Assembly (NCBI RefSeq): GCF_004208525.1
Contig: NZ_SGIT01000007.1
Span: forward strand, 90,945-154,944
Length of the DNA stretch: 64,000 bases
From: Sphingobacterium corticibacterium
Lineage (GTDB): Bacteria; Bacteroidota; Bacteroidia; Sphingobacteriales; Sphingobacteriaceae
Direction: 5' to 3'
The translations under genes and the position numbers were made by a program. This document shows positions 54,379 through 62,111 of this stretch, in pieces; position 1 is the stretch's first letter; each line of letters begins with the position of its first letter. The notes beneath the pieces were generated by a model. The model was given only the letters and a program-made list of their open reading frames with translations. It did no database searches and was not told the DNA's origin.

Positions 54379-55653
54379 ATGAAAAGAAGAGATTTTATAG
54401 ATAGAAGCTGGAAGTCTGCTGTTGCTTTTACAATTGTTCCGCGCAGTGTCTTGGGCGGAAGTGGATTTGTTGCGCCAAGTGACAAAATTCAAGTTGGCTT
54501 TATCGGTGTAGGAAAGCAGAGTCTAAATTTATTGTCCGGATTGAACGGCTGCCCGGAGGTGGTCGTTCAGGCGGCTTGTGACGTGGATAGTAAGAAATTA
54601 GATTACTTCGTCAAAGCGGCTGCAACGGCTCAAAGTATGACGGGTAAATCAAATCCCGCTATCGGTAAATATGGAAATTTTCGAGAACTCCTGGAGTCGG
54701 CATCAGTGGATGCTGTCGTCATCGCAACGCCGGATCATTGGCATGCGCAAATCGCTGTAGATGCAGCTAAAGCGAAGAAAGATATTTATTGCGAAAAACC
54801 ATTAGCCCTGACTATAGCAGAAGGAAGAGCCATGGTGAATGCGGCCAGGAAATACGGAGTGGTCTTTCAAACAGGGAGCATGCAACGTTCTTCATTTAAC
54901 TTTAGACACGCGGCGGAATTGGTATACAATGGTTATATTGGAGATGTGACGGAAGTCAATGTGTCGGTAGGGGAGCCAGTAAAACAATGTGACCTACCTT
55001 CCTTTCCTGTACCGGATTATTTAGATTGGGATATGTGGATCGGTCCCTCTTTATACCGGGGTTATAACCCCATTTTATCACCCCCCATAGAAGACGATAA
55101 ATGGGCGTGGTGGCGCGGATATCGGGATTTTGGTGGAGGGTATATTACGGATTGGGGAGCACATATGTTTGATATTATTCAATGGGCTTTAGGTATGGAC
55201 AATAGTGGGCCAGTTCAGTTTATACCTCCGGAAGCTCCACAGGCAGAAAAAGGTTTGACTTACGTTTACGAGAATGGTACACGTGTCAACCATGTTGATT
55301 GGGGAGAACCTAATGCCATTCAGTTTGTAGGAACCGATGGCAATATAGAAGTAAGTCGATCGTTTTTGAAAACAAATCCGACGCCACTTGCGGGGCATCA
55401 CCTAATGGCTAACGATAAACGTTTGTATTACAGCGATAATCATTATCAGGATTGGGTGAAAGCTATTCAAAACCGTTCGAAACCGATTTGTGACGTGGAG
55501 ATCGGTCAGCGGACATCGACAGTGTGTAACGCGGTTAATATTGCTTATGAGCTACAAAGGGAATTACGGTGGGATCCTCTAAAGGAAGAGTTTGACGATC
55601 CATTCGCCAATATGATGAGAAGTCGACCCTATCGAGGAAAATGGAAACTGTAA
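54379..55653 (+). CDS. Gfo/Idh/MocA family oxidoreductase with Tat-like signal
   Basis: 424 residues. The N-terminus MKRRDFIDRSWKSAVAF is a twin-arginine-type signal, so the folded, cofactor-loaded protein is probably exported. Rossmann motif GFIGVG (40-45), ATPDHWHAQ (116-124), EKPLA with the catalytic Lys (139-143), and WRGYRDFGGGYITDWGAHMFDIIQW split over 240-265, typical of Bacteroidota periplasmic members. Such proteins use tightly bound NAD(H); some, like GH109, act as glycosidases. The exact reaction is unknown. Last gene of the second locus. Confidence 0.9.
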   Translation: MKRRDFIDRSWKSAVAFTIVPRSVLGGSGFVAPSDKIQVGFIGVGKQSLNLLSGLNGCPEVVVQAACDVDSKKLDYFVKAAATAQSMTGKSNPAIGKYGNFRELLESASVDAVVIATPDHWHAQIAVDAAKAKKDIYCEKPLALTIAEGRAMVNAARKYGVVFQTGSMQRSSFNFRHAAELVYNGYIGDVTEVNVSVGEPVKQCDLPSFPVPDYLDWDMWIGPSLYRGYNPILSPPIEDDKWAWWRGYRDFGGGYITDWGAHMFDIIQWALGMDNSGPVQFIPPEAPQAEKGLTYVYENGTRVNHVDWGEPNAIQFVGTDGNIEVSRSFLKTNPTPLAGHHLMANDKRLYYSDNHYQDWVKAIQNRSKPICDVEIGQRTSTVCNAVNIAYELQRELRWDPLKEEFDDPFANMMRSRPYRGKWKL

Positions 55654-55731
55654 TTATAAATAACAGAGTAACTGAACGCAAAGCTCAGGAAAAACATTTA
55701 CATGCCATATAGGGATAAAAATTTCTGTCAT

Positions 55732-56517
55732 TTAATGCGTGTTTAATATAATTGGTAAGGTGAACTTGGCTCTGACGGGTTTACCTTTAACAATGGCAGG
55801 TTTCCAAGGGCGAGATTTTTTTATTACTCTTATGGCCTCTTCGGCAGTTCCATATCCGAGGTTCTTAACGATCTCGTAATCACTAAGCCTGCCGTCTTTA
55901 TTCACGACAAACCTAATAGTGATTGTACCATTCACCTTATTTCTAGTTGCTTCCAGAGGGTAATTATAATTCTGTCCGATCCAAGTTCTGAATGCGCCCA
56001 TACCCCCTGGAGGCTCTGGCTCAATATCGAAGGTGTCTACAATGTTATTATTGATCGGTATGTTAGGCTGTGCCTCTACGGCTCTAGGACCAAGTTGCCC
56101 AGCCATCCATCTTTTCTCCGCCGTTTTCTTGACATCGATCGGTACATGGATTTTCTGCTTAGTTCGTACACTAATACCATTTACCATCCCCGGTTTCCAG
56201 GCAGGCAAACGAGCAATGGTGCTTTTTAGCGAATCTGCTATATCGCTGCCGATGCTGTCTGCTATATGAATTGAACTCAGTTGCCCATCTTTTTCTACTA
56301 TAAACTCAACTCCAAGTACACCCTTTGTTCCAGAAGCCTGCGCCTCCTTAGAGTATATAATATTTTGATCAATCGCTCCTAAAAAGTCATTATATCCTCC
56401 CAGAGGTCTGGCACTGATTTCTGGACGGTCATTTATGTCATTTTTTTCTTGCGCTTTAGTTTGGATAAAGACCGTCGTGCAAAAAAGAACAAAGAATATG
56501 GATGAAAGATATTTCAT
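55732..56517 (-). CDS. periplasmic protein with two TonB C-terminal domains
   Basis: 261 residues with a signal peptide (to about residue 22). Two TonB-C-like domains in tandem: about 38-132 (GVLGVEFIVEKDGQLSSIHI, ARLPAWKPGMVNGI) and about 165-259 (NYPLEATRNKVNGTITIRF, GYGTAEEAIRVIKKSRPWKP). The second is a near paralogue of the domain in 39561-40088; the first is more diverged. No membrane anchor or proline-rich arm. The ATG overlaps the stop of the upstream lipoprotein gene (ATGA), so the two are coupled. Function unknown. Confidence 0.8.
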   Translation of the reverse strand: MKYLSSIFFVLFCTTVFIQTKAQEKNDINDRPEISARPLGGYNDFLGAIDQNIIYSKEAQASGTKGVLGVEFIVEKDGQLSSIHIADSIGSDIADSLKSTIARLPAWKPGMVNGISVRTKQKIHVPIDVKKTAEKRWMAGQLGPRAVEAQPNIPINNNIVDTFDIEPEPPGGMGAFRTWIGQNYNYPLEATRNKVNGTITIRFVVNKDGRLSDYEIVKNLGYGTAEEAIRVIKKSRPWKPAIVKGKPVRAKFTLPIILNTH

Positions 56518-56819
56518 AGTTTTGAATATATTTGATAACGTGGCACAGCTTCATCATTAATTTCTTCTATATGCCCAATGAGTTCGCCGTTTTTGGCGTT
56601 TAGCAACACGAAACCTTCTTCAAAAGAGGGGAAAATACAGATCATTTGCTTATTTGGCGAGAGGTCTGCCGCCGGATAAACGGATCCCCCATTTAAAGGA
56701 TAATAAAAAAACTTGGCTGGCTTTGGATCAGTGTCTTCATTTTTTGAACAGCTACTGATGCTAAGCGAGGTAACGAGCATGTACAAAATATAATGTAAGT
56801 ACTGTTTTTGTATATTCAT
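56514..56819 (-). CDS. short lipoprotein, apparently a fragment of a beta-propeller-type lipoprotein
   Basis: 101 residues with a lipobox (ISSC) and a polar linker (SKNEDTDPKPAK). From residue 41 it reads GSVYPAADLSPNKQ and NAKNGELIGHIEEINDE. These line up with GNVYCKGYLSPDNN and KRNGEFVARIAEINEE in the middle of the intact 324-residue lipoprotein at 62112. It then ends in RYQIYSKL with an ATGA overlap onto the double TonB-C gene. It therefore looks like a signal peptide plus an internal piece of that family, with the rest lost and the downstream gene joined on. It may still be translated, but a function is doubtful. Confidence 0.65.
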   Translation of the reverse strand: MNIQKQYLHYILYMLVTSLSISSCSKNEDTDPKPAKFFYYPLNGGSVYPAADLSPNKQMICIFPSFEEGFVLLNAKNGELIGHIEEINDEAVPRYQIYSKL

Positions 56820-57314
56820 CCTGCACTAATAAAAATTTCAGTAAAAAAAGCTAATGAACCATATCGCTAGCCTATAAACAATTGTAAAATTAGGGTAATC
56901 GTATTCAGTATTCAATAACGGAAAACCAGTATTTTATCGCTTCTATTTGGTGTTGCATATACGGATGACGCTGGTAAGATATGTCGAAAAATATTCGTGC
57001 TATTTTTTCTTCCATTATTCCGCCGAAACCCCCACTTTTCTTCCGTTCGGCTTTTTCCGCCGGGGCGAAACCGCTGTTTTACTACTGTCCACGGCTTTTT
57101 GGGGAATTATCCATCCACATACAGCATATTTGTTCCGTGATCACGGGGCAGTCTATCAAGGATCGATAGATGCTTTTCATAAACCCAAATAAATTAATTG
57201 AACATGCAACAATTCATTCATGAAATCCAAAATGTGGCATAGACAGCTGCGAATATCATCGATGCAAAAGAAGGTCTTGACTTATTAGCTGTCAGGAAGA
57301 GCGCATTTGCAGAA
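56820..57314. other. gap with decayed or unassigned short frames
   Basis: 495 bases with no supported gene. A frame at 56981-57169 (62 codons, + strand) has no recognisable features. A frame at 57204-57323 opens with ATG (MQQFIHEIQNVA), meets TAG at codon 13, and continues in frame (TAANIIDAKEGL) to a TAA. It looks like a small broken gene, but I cannot name it. Confidence 0.35.
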
Positions 57315-58229
57315 TCATTTTAAATTCACTTCTGATAATCTCAAAATTTTATTATTTACAATAATTTCTGGGTCTACTATTCTTTTTTTAGTTGTTAGCT
57401 TTTTATTTTTTAACCCATTACCTCTAATCCGATTAATCCATTGCCTTAAATCTGATTTTTGATTTATTTTGTCAATAAGATAAAAGTCGTCCTTGAAAAA
57501 GTCCGTTTCTTCAATAATTCCATTTTGTAGACAATCTTTAATGATCGTCTTCATTATCATATTTATCTCTATATTTTTTACGTCTTCAAAATATTCAGCT
57601 GTGAGGAAGCTGTATTGTTCCTGAAACCATGTTCCATACTCTTTGGATTTCAAGACAATTCTATTATCAAAAGCAACTAGACCATTTATAAACCAAGAAA
57701 TCTCTCCAAGTGAAATTTTACCAATTTGAAACATGTCCCTAAGTGTATAATCTATCCTATCCGCTGACAAGTAAGGTAGTGGATATTCTAATAGTCTAAA
57801 TTTATCCAAATCAGCCAACAAGGTATCATCAATTCGATATTTATTCAATACAGCAGCCAATTCACGATCTTTTAAAACTTCAGCATATCTATGTTCATGG
57901 TAATCTTCACCTTCGATTTCAAGTATATAATCAATTAAATGGGAAAATGCCGTATGAGAAATATCATGAATCAATCCAGCGATTTGTTCTTCAAGACTAC
58001 CACCAACTTTTTTTATGATGAGCATCACGCCAATCGAATGTTCAAACCTTGTATGATTTATTTTGGGGTCAACTAAAAAAATAGAACCTCCTTGATGAAT
58101 TTTCTTCAACCGCCGAAAAACATTGGTCTTTATAATTTCTTCAATTATCCCTGAAAATTCAACTTCTCCATATATTTTATCTACGTATGTCATTGTTAGC
58201 TTGTGTCTTATATAATTTTCCTGTGTCAA
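57315..58229 (-). CDS. HD-domain phosphohydrolase (dGTPase/SAMHD1-like)
   Basis: 304 residues; a second ATG at 58193 gives MTYVDKIYGEVEF, closer to usual family starts. HD-domain metal ligands are present: His in TRFEHSIG (about 65), His-Asp in GLIHDISHTAFSH (about 88-89), and the distal Asp in LSADRIDY (about 154). The VFRRLKKIHQGG and SADRIDYTLRD motifs group it with deoxynucleotide triphosphohydrolase-like proteins. Cytoplasmic, nucleotide or nucleic-acid hydrolase by inference. It is AT-rich, has no operon partner, and sits in an accessory stretch, so it may be acquired, possibly with a defence role. Confidence 0.78.
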   Translation of the reverse strand: MTQENYIRHKLTMTYVDKIYGEVEFSGIIEEIIKTNVFRRLKKIHQGGSIFLVDPKINHTRFEHSIGVMLIIKKVGGSLEEQIAGLIHDISHTAFSHLIDYILEIEGEDYHEHRYAEVLKDRELAAVLNKYRIDDTLLADLDKFRLLEYPLPYLSADRIDYTLRDMFQIGKISLGEISWFINGLVAFDNRIVLKSKEYGTWFQEQYSFLTAEYFEDVKNIEINMIMKTIIKDCLQNGIIEETDFFKDDFYLIDKINQKSDLRQWINRIRGNGLKNKKLTTKKRIVDPEIIVNNKILRLSEVNLK

Positions 58230-58268
58230 GATGATTAAAGTCGATAACAGTGAATAGGACTGTTGCTT

Positions 58269-58493
58269 TTACAAGGCGATTTTTTTCCTTATTCTCCTTA
58301 GTGTCTCAGGCTGAATACCTACATAACTAGCTAAATAATGTTATGGAATCTCAACAATAAGTTGCGAACGTTCCTTAAATAAATTTAAATAGCGTTCTGT
58401 AGGCGTCGTATATATAAAAGATACTTGACGATCTATCAGGTCGTTCAGCATATATTCGACCATTCTGTAAAAAGCTTTCAATGTTTCTTTCAT
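58269..58493 (-). pseudogene. C-terminal fragment of a Crp/Fnr-family regulator with an internal stop
   Basis: 75 codons read from the ATG at 58493. The sequence RQVSFIYTTPTERYLNLFKE is the Crp helix region, then LIVEIP, TAA at codon 51 (58341-58343), then HYLASYVGIQPETLRRIRKKI, the DNA-recognition helix. Family members have Gln at the stop position (IPQHYLASY), so CAA to TAA explains it. The cyclic-nucleotide-binding half is absent upstream. Both truncated and stopped, it is not functional. Confidence 0.85.
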
Positions 58494-58864
58494 GGAGTTA
58501 TTTTAATTGCGGACGCAAGTTATTAAAACTGTAACTTATAGCTTCCCCCAATTATTGTACCTGAGTGTTATAATATTTTTAGAATTGGGATTTCTTTCCC
58601 GAATAAATGAACATTGTTTGTTAGTGACGGGATTGTTTGTACGAAATATCCATTATCATGGGTAAAACTATCCTATAAAATATGGGAGCTTGCTCCAATA
58701 AGAGTAGAAATTAGGAAGACAAGTCTGTTGTTCTTAAAATATCCATTCCAGTCAAATTGTTTAAATGCGGAAAACCTTGATTTGAAGATTGTTGGCAAGT
58801 TATCAAACAAGCTATTAGATACTTTAACATAATATATAAAAATGCTGAAAAAAGCCTAACATTT
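58494..58864. other. AT-rich gap between the broken regulator and a secreted protein gene
   Basis: 371 bases. The missing N-terminal half of the Crp/Fnr gene would lie here but cannot be found. A 72-codon frame on the + strand (58614-58832) has only a TTG start and no recognisable features, so it is not called a gene. Confidence 0.4.
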
Positions 58865-60076
58865 TTATAATAATACTCGAACATTAAAGTACAAGTCCTT
58901 GTAGCTCATAAAATCTTCATAAGCTATTCCCAAGGAAATTCTACTTATTTGGGATTTGTAATCGAAATCAAAAGATTTGAATAGTTCTCCCTTATAATTC
59001 AGTTGGTTATCAAATAGTGAAGCTGTCAATGAGGTGCTTATATTAGGTTTTGAAAACCATTTGTAGCCATATAGATGCCCTCCAATTTTATCATAATTTC
59101 GCGCAATATAATCTAGCGCTATGCCGACCCCAATATTTTTTTTGAGATTTAAGCCGTATTTAATTTGATGATTTACGAAATCGCTTTTTACATCATCAAT
59201 ATTGAATATCCTATTCTGATAGTTGTAAGTCATAAAATCAGAAAGATTTGCGTTTTGGTAGAATATGTTCCATTTACTGATTTGGAAGTTCAGATGATGG
59301 AATCCATCGTTGTTAAAGTTATATTGTAAGACAGCACTTCCGTTTATTTTTGTTTTGCCGATGTATCCTGCGGAATAAGACGAATAAAATCCTAGTGGTA
59401 ATCTAGTAGCACCACTATATCCGAGTTCCAAAGAATTTGATACATAACATATATTTGCCATTCCTCCTGAATTATAACAACCTTGTTTAGGTAAATCGTC
59501 TTGAAATGATGAGTATATTTCTTGCAAATTTAATGTTTCTGCTAGATTTTTTATCAACTCTAAAACTACAATTGCTTCCGGAATGGAATCTTGAGCATCC
59601 GGGGTCCAATAGTTTTTGAACCAATAATTCTTCCTGTCTGTATGTTCAATGATGTAAGTTATTCCATCAAACCCTCGTTTCCAGTTCGCTATAATGTTAT
59701 CTGATGGCAAGTCTAAAATTCGCGAACTTTGGACGACGTTATAGATATCTTCAGCTTGTTTTTGTGAGAGGATTATTTTATTGGATAATATCTCTGATTT
59801 ATTTCTGTTTGCTTTTTTAGTATGGTAAACGTAATTTGTTATAATCCCGTTATATTTTGTGCTGTCTTTTGAAATTTCAATGACTTGTCCGTGATCTCTA
59901 AATCTAAAATTAAATTCATCTGTAGACTTTTCAAAATCCTTTAGTTCTAAAGCCTTCTGAAGCTCAATATTTTTTTTGTACAGAAACGCTGTATCACCTT
60001 TTATTTCTTTCGTTTGGCAAAACGTAGTCTGAATCGACAGTAAAAGTAGAGCTGTGATAATGTATGCTTTAATCAT
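58865..60076 (-). CDS. secreted protein of unknown function, barrel-like C-terminal half
   Basis: 403 residues with a clean signal peptide (cleaved near residue 20, TTFCQ). Residues 25-190 are soluble and mixed, without a known motif (RFRDHGQVIEISKDS, NYWFKNYWTPDAQDS). From about 205 the protein has alternating hydrophobic and polar strands with many aromatic residues (LPLGFYSSYSAGYIG, SRISLGIAYEDFMSY), as in an outer-membrane or surface beta-barrel, ending in VRVLL. A consensus promoter precedes it (60102-60133). AT-rich relative to the polysaccharide loci. I do not recognise a family. Confidence 0.7.
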   Translation of the reverse strand: MIKAYIITALLLLSIQTTFCQTKEIKGDTAFLYKKNIELQKALELKDFEKSTDEFNFRFRDHGQVIEISKDSTKYNGIITNYVYHTKKANRNKSEILSNKIILSQKQAEDIYNVVQSSRILDLPSDNIIANWKRGFDGITYIIEHTDRKNYWFKNYWTPDAQDSIPEAIVVLELIKNLAETLNLQEIYSSFQDDLPKQGCYNSGGMANICYVSNSLELGYSGATRLPLGFYSSYSAGYIGKTKINGSAVLQYNFNNDGFHHLNFQISKWNIFYQNANLSDFMTYNYQNRIFNIDDVKSDFVNHQIKYGLNLKKNIGVGIALDYIARNYDKIGGHLYGYKWFSKPNISTSLTASLFDNQLNYKGELFKSFDFDYKSQISRISLGIAYEDFMSYKDLYFNVRVLL

Positions 60077-60101
60077 AAGTCATAATCAGTTAGTCGTTGA
60101 A

Positions 60102-60133
60102 CAAATATATTAAATTTTGTATCCGCCAACAAA
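60102..60133 (-). promoter_or_regulatory. consensus promoter for the 58865-60076 gene
   Basis: On the - strand TTTG, 20 bases, TATATTTG, a full match to the Bacteroidota -33/-7 boxes. The -7 box ends 25 bases before the ATG, giving a short leader. Confidence 0.7.
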
Positions 60134-60201
60134 TAGTTATATTACCGATCCTAATGTGTCTAATGTAGTTTGTAGACGTACATGGGCCACTCTCAGATAA
60201 T

Positions 60202-60354
60202 TTTTTAAAATCCGACAAAGAATATAAAGTGACCAAACAGATAATGTTTGGTAGGGCAACCATCAACCCTGACTTTATTCAACTTGCTAACTTTATTGAC
60301 CAAACATTTGAAATATATAATAAACTTTACCATATCTTAACTCCCAAAAAAGAT
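60202..60354. repeat. 153-bp direct repeat, left copy
   Basis: Matches 63169-63321 with four mismatches by eye, at a fixed offset of 2967 bases. The shared stretch is an open reading frame on the + strand (SDKEYKVTKQIM, then GRATINPDFIQLANFIDQ). In this copy the frame begins after a stop near 60166 and ends in TGA at about 60358. It is a gene fragment of unknown family, duplicated at both sides of a group of lipoprotein and unknown genes. The homologous flanks could recombine and delete or amplify the segment between them. Confidence 0.85.
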
Positions 60355-60415
60355 GGTTGAGCAGATTGCGAAGTTTACAAAGTTGTCGGTCGAAGAAATC
60401 GAAAAATTAAAGTAG
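60353..60415 (+). pseudogene. C-terminal relic resembling an Rpn-type PD-(D/E)XK transposase
   Basis: A 20-residue frame beginning MVEQIAKFTKLS and ending VEEIEKLK, then TAG. This pattern (an Ile-Ala-Lys helix, then LSVEEIEKL) is the usual end of Rpn-family recombination-promoting nucleases. The rest of the gene is missing. It abuts the left copy of the direct repeat, hinting that a mobile element was once there. Confidence 0.5.
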
Positions 60416-60437
60416 CTATTTTACAATAATATATAGC

Positions 60438-60472
60438 ACAGGCGCTTTCTGATAAAGGAAGCGCCTGTTTTA
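60438..60472 (+). terminator. strong intrinsic terminator
   Basis: A perfect 10-bp stem ACAGGCGCTT/AAGCGCCTGT with an 11-base loop, followed by TTTTAATTT on the + strand. It ends the relic gene on the + strand. It may also serve the convergent gene ending at 60592, though the U-tract there is poor. Confidence 0.7.
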
Positions 60473-60591
60473 ATTTACGCTCTAGCGGATCAGAAAATCC
60501 ACTCGATCGATATATATACCTATAGAGATTCCCAAACCCACGAATGTCATCCATACGATGGCTATATTCTCTCTGCCTTTGTGCTGTTATT

Positions 60592-61320
60592 TCAAAACTG
60601 GTCTGATTCTTCCGTGACAGGTTTCTTCACATGATTGATCATAAAATCTTTCGCTTCTGCGTCGGACATACCTCTTATACTGTCCCTGATGCTGACCAGA
60701 CACTGTTCAGGACGATTGATTTTTGCAACGAGGTCGATTTCGAAATTGTTTTCATATCCACGTTTGCTGAACCTCAGCCTAAAAAGTTTACCGTCATCTG
60801 CATCATACAAGCTATCGAGCATAGCATCGTCGATATGGATATCCATATTTTTTGACAAATCCTTCAATTGATCCCGGATCAGATCCCATGAAAAAGAAGA
60901 AGAGTCTACCCCCAATGCTGCACCTGACAACACGTGAGGTCGGAAATAGTAGAATGTACGTTTCATGAATGGGAAAATAGTGTGTCGGTATTTTTGCTTT
61001 AAATAGTTATTCCACAAGTCGTTATATTTAGGATCGTATAGCTCATCGATTTCGACGTTCTGGGCATTGAAAAGAAGGTGATCCCATGGAGCTACTCGGG
61101 CATACTCCCGTATTCCGGTTAACCTGAGGGGCATTAGCCGATTGTTGTGTGCCGTGATTTGATAGGGAATGTATACGACCACGCTGTCCCGAAACGGAAA
61201 GATTTTCAGTGTTCTTTCCCGATCCGGAGAGTTGTCCACATAAATGGCTTTTTGGCTCATGAAATAAATCAGGATAGCCGTGAGGCACAATGCCGTTCCG
61301 ATGAATATTTTCTTCTTCAT
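60592..61320 (-). CDS. membrane-anchored protein of unknown function
   Basis: 242 residues. One N-terminal TM helix (about 4-20, IFIGTALCLTAILIYFM), then a soluble domain outside the membrane with many charged and aromatic residues (RTFYYFRPHVLSG, DSLYDADDGKLFRLRFSKRG) and a polar tail. No known motif. The ATG overlaps the stop of the upstream lipoprotein gene as ATGA, so the two proteins are made together and may work as a pair at the cell envelope. An acquired, unnamed pair is the best description. Confidence 0.65.
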   Translation of the reverse strand: MKKKIFIGTALCLTAILIYFMSQKAIYVDNSPDRERTLKIFPFRDSVVVYIPYQITAHNNRLMPLRLTGIREYARVAPWDHLLFNAQNVEIDELYDPKYNDLWNNYLKQKYRHTIFPFMKRTFYYFRPHVLSGAALGVDSSSFSWDLIRDQLKDLSKNMDIHIDDAMLDSLYDADDGKLFRLRFSKRGYENNFEIDLVAKINRPEQCLVSIRDSIRGMSDAEAKDFMINHVKKPVTEESDQF

Positions 61321-61880
61321 CGCCTTTCCATTTCATCAATCCGTTCATATTCATTGATGCTGCGTCCGGGACTACTCGCCCCAAAAAACAGAATCCATAG
61401 TGTGTGATCGCTGTATCCGTGGATACCGATGCGGTTGTTTTTCAGCGGTGCCAGAATCTCTTTACTTTCTTTGACTTCGAAATATATAATCGGGATAGGA
61501 ATAACACGGGTTTTGTTTTCCAGAATCAGGTATTTTCCCCGTTTGCGAACCGGAATTTCAAAACCGTCAAGCTGTTCTTGATCCTGATAAGCGATCACTT
61601 TTAACATATTATTTTTCTCCAAGGACAAACTGATTTCTGCATTTCGGTGAATCTCAGGCAACGAGTCCTTTTCCGGGCGATACATAGCCAATTGATTCCA
61701 CAATGGAATACGTGCATAATCCCTGCTCGAATCTGCCGGCTTATTGGCATAACGCTCGCCACTGAACTGCGAAGTGATGACTTCGGGCTTCTCCGAAAAT
61801 TTTCTCGACATCCTACGTGTGGAAGTGCAGCTTGCAAGGACAAACAAACCGATCGAAATGATATAGATGAACCTTTTCAT
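61317..61880 (-). CDS. lipoprotein of unknown function, coupled to the next gene
   Basis: 187 residues with a clear lipobox (LASC, Cys18) followed by TSTRRMSRKF. The mature part is mixed alpha/beta with no motif I recognise (RIPLWNQLAMYRPEKDS, RGKYLILENKTRVIPIP, GIHGYSDHTLWILFFG). Its stop overlaps the start of the 242-residue membrane protein gene. The region RIPLWNQLAMYRP here and ARVAPWDHLLFNAQ in the partner look alike, so the two may share an ancestor or a common fold; this is a weak similarity by eye. Confidence 0.65.
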   Translation of the reverse strand: MKRFIYIISIGLFVLASCTSTRRMSRKFSEKPEVITSQFSGERYANKPADSSRDYARIPLWNQLAMYRPEKDSLPEIHRNAEISLSLEKNNMLKVIAYQDQEQLDGFEIPVRKRGKYLILENKTRVIPIPIIYFEVKESKEILAPLKNNRIGIHGYSDHTLWILFFGASSPGRSINEYERIDEMERR

Positions 61881-62111
61881 GATTCCTCATTTGATGATAC
61901 AAATGCTAAAATAGGGCAGAAAACAGAATATTATACGATTGGTTTTATATTCAGGGGTATTGGCTTACAATTCGTAAGAGACATAGTTATGTTAGCGGAA
62001 TAAACGAGTGTATCAAATAAGATGTAGTTCCGGTTTCAAAAAATCCTAGTTTTCGTGGATTGGTCTTGTTCCGATTATCGGATAACTTTGAAAAGCACAT
62101 TTTTTTAGAGT
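61881..62111. promoter_or_regulatory. divergent intergenic region with promoter for the 62112 gene
   Basis: 231 bases between two divergent genes. On the + strand ATTG (62059-62062), 20 bases, TAACTTTG (62083-62090) is a good Bacteroidota promoter, 21 bases before the 62112 ATG. No matching promoter was found for the - strand pair. Nothing else is recognised. Confidence 0.6.

Noticed and set aside
53778..54485. 235-codon open frame opposite the second fucosidase
   Set aside because: Antisense shadow spanning the end of one clear gene and the start of another; Ser/Pro-rich nonsense composition.
58614..58832. 72-codon open frame on the + strand
   Set aside because: Only a TTG start, no ribosome site, no domain, and AT-rich filler composition.
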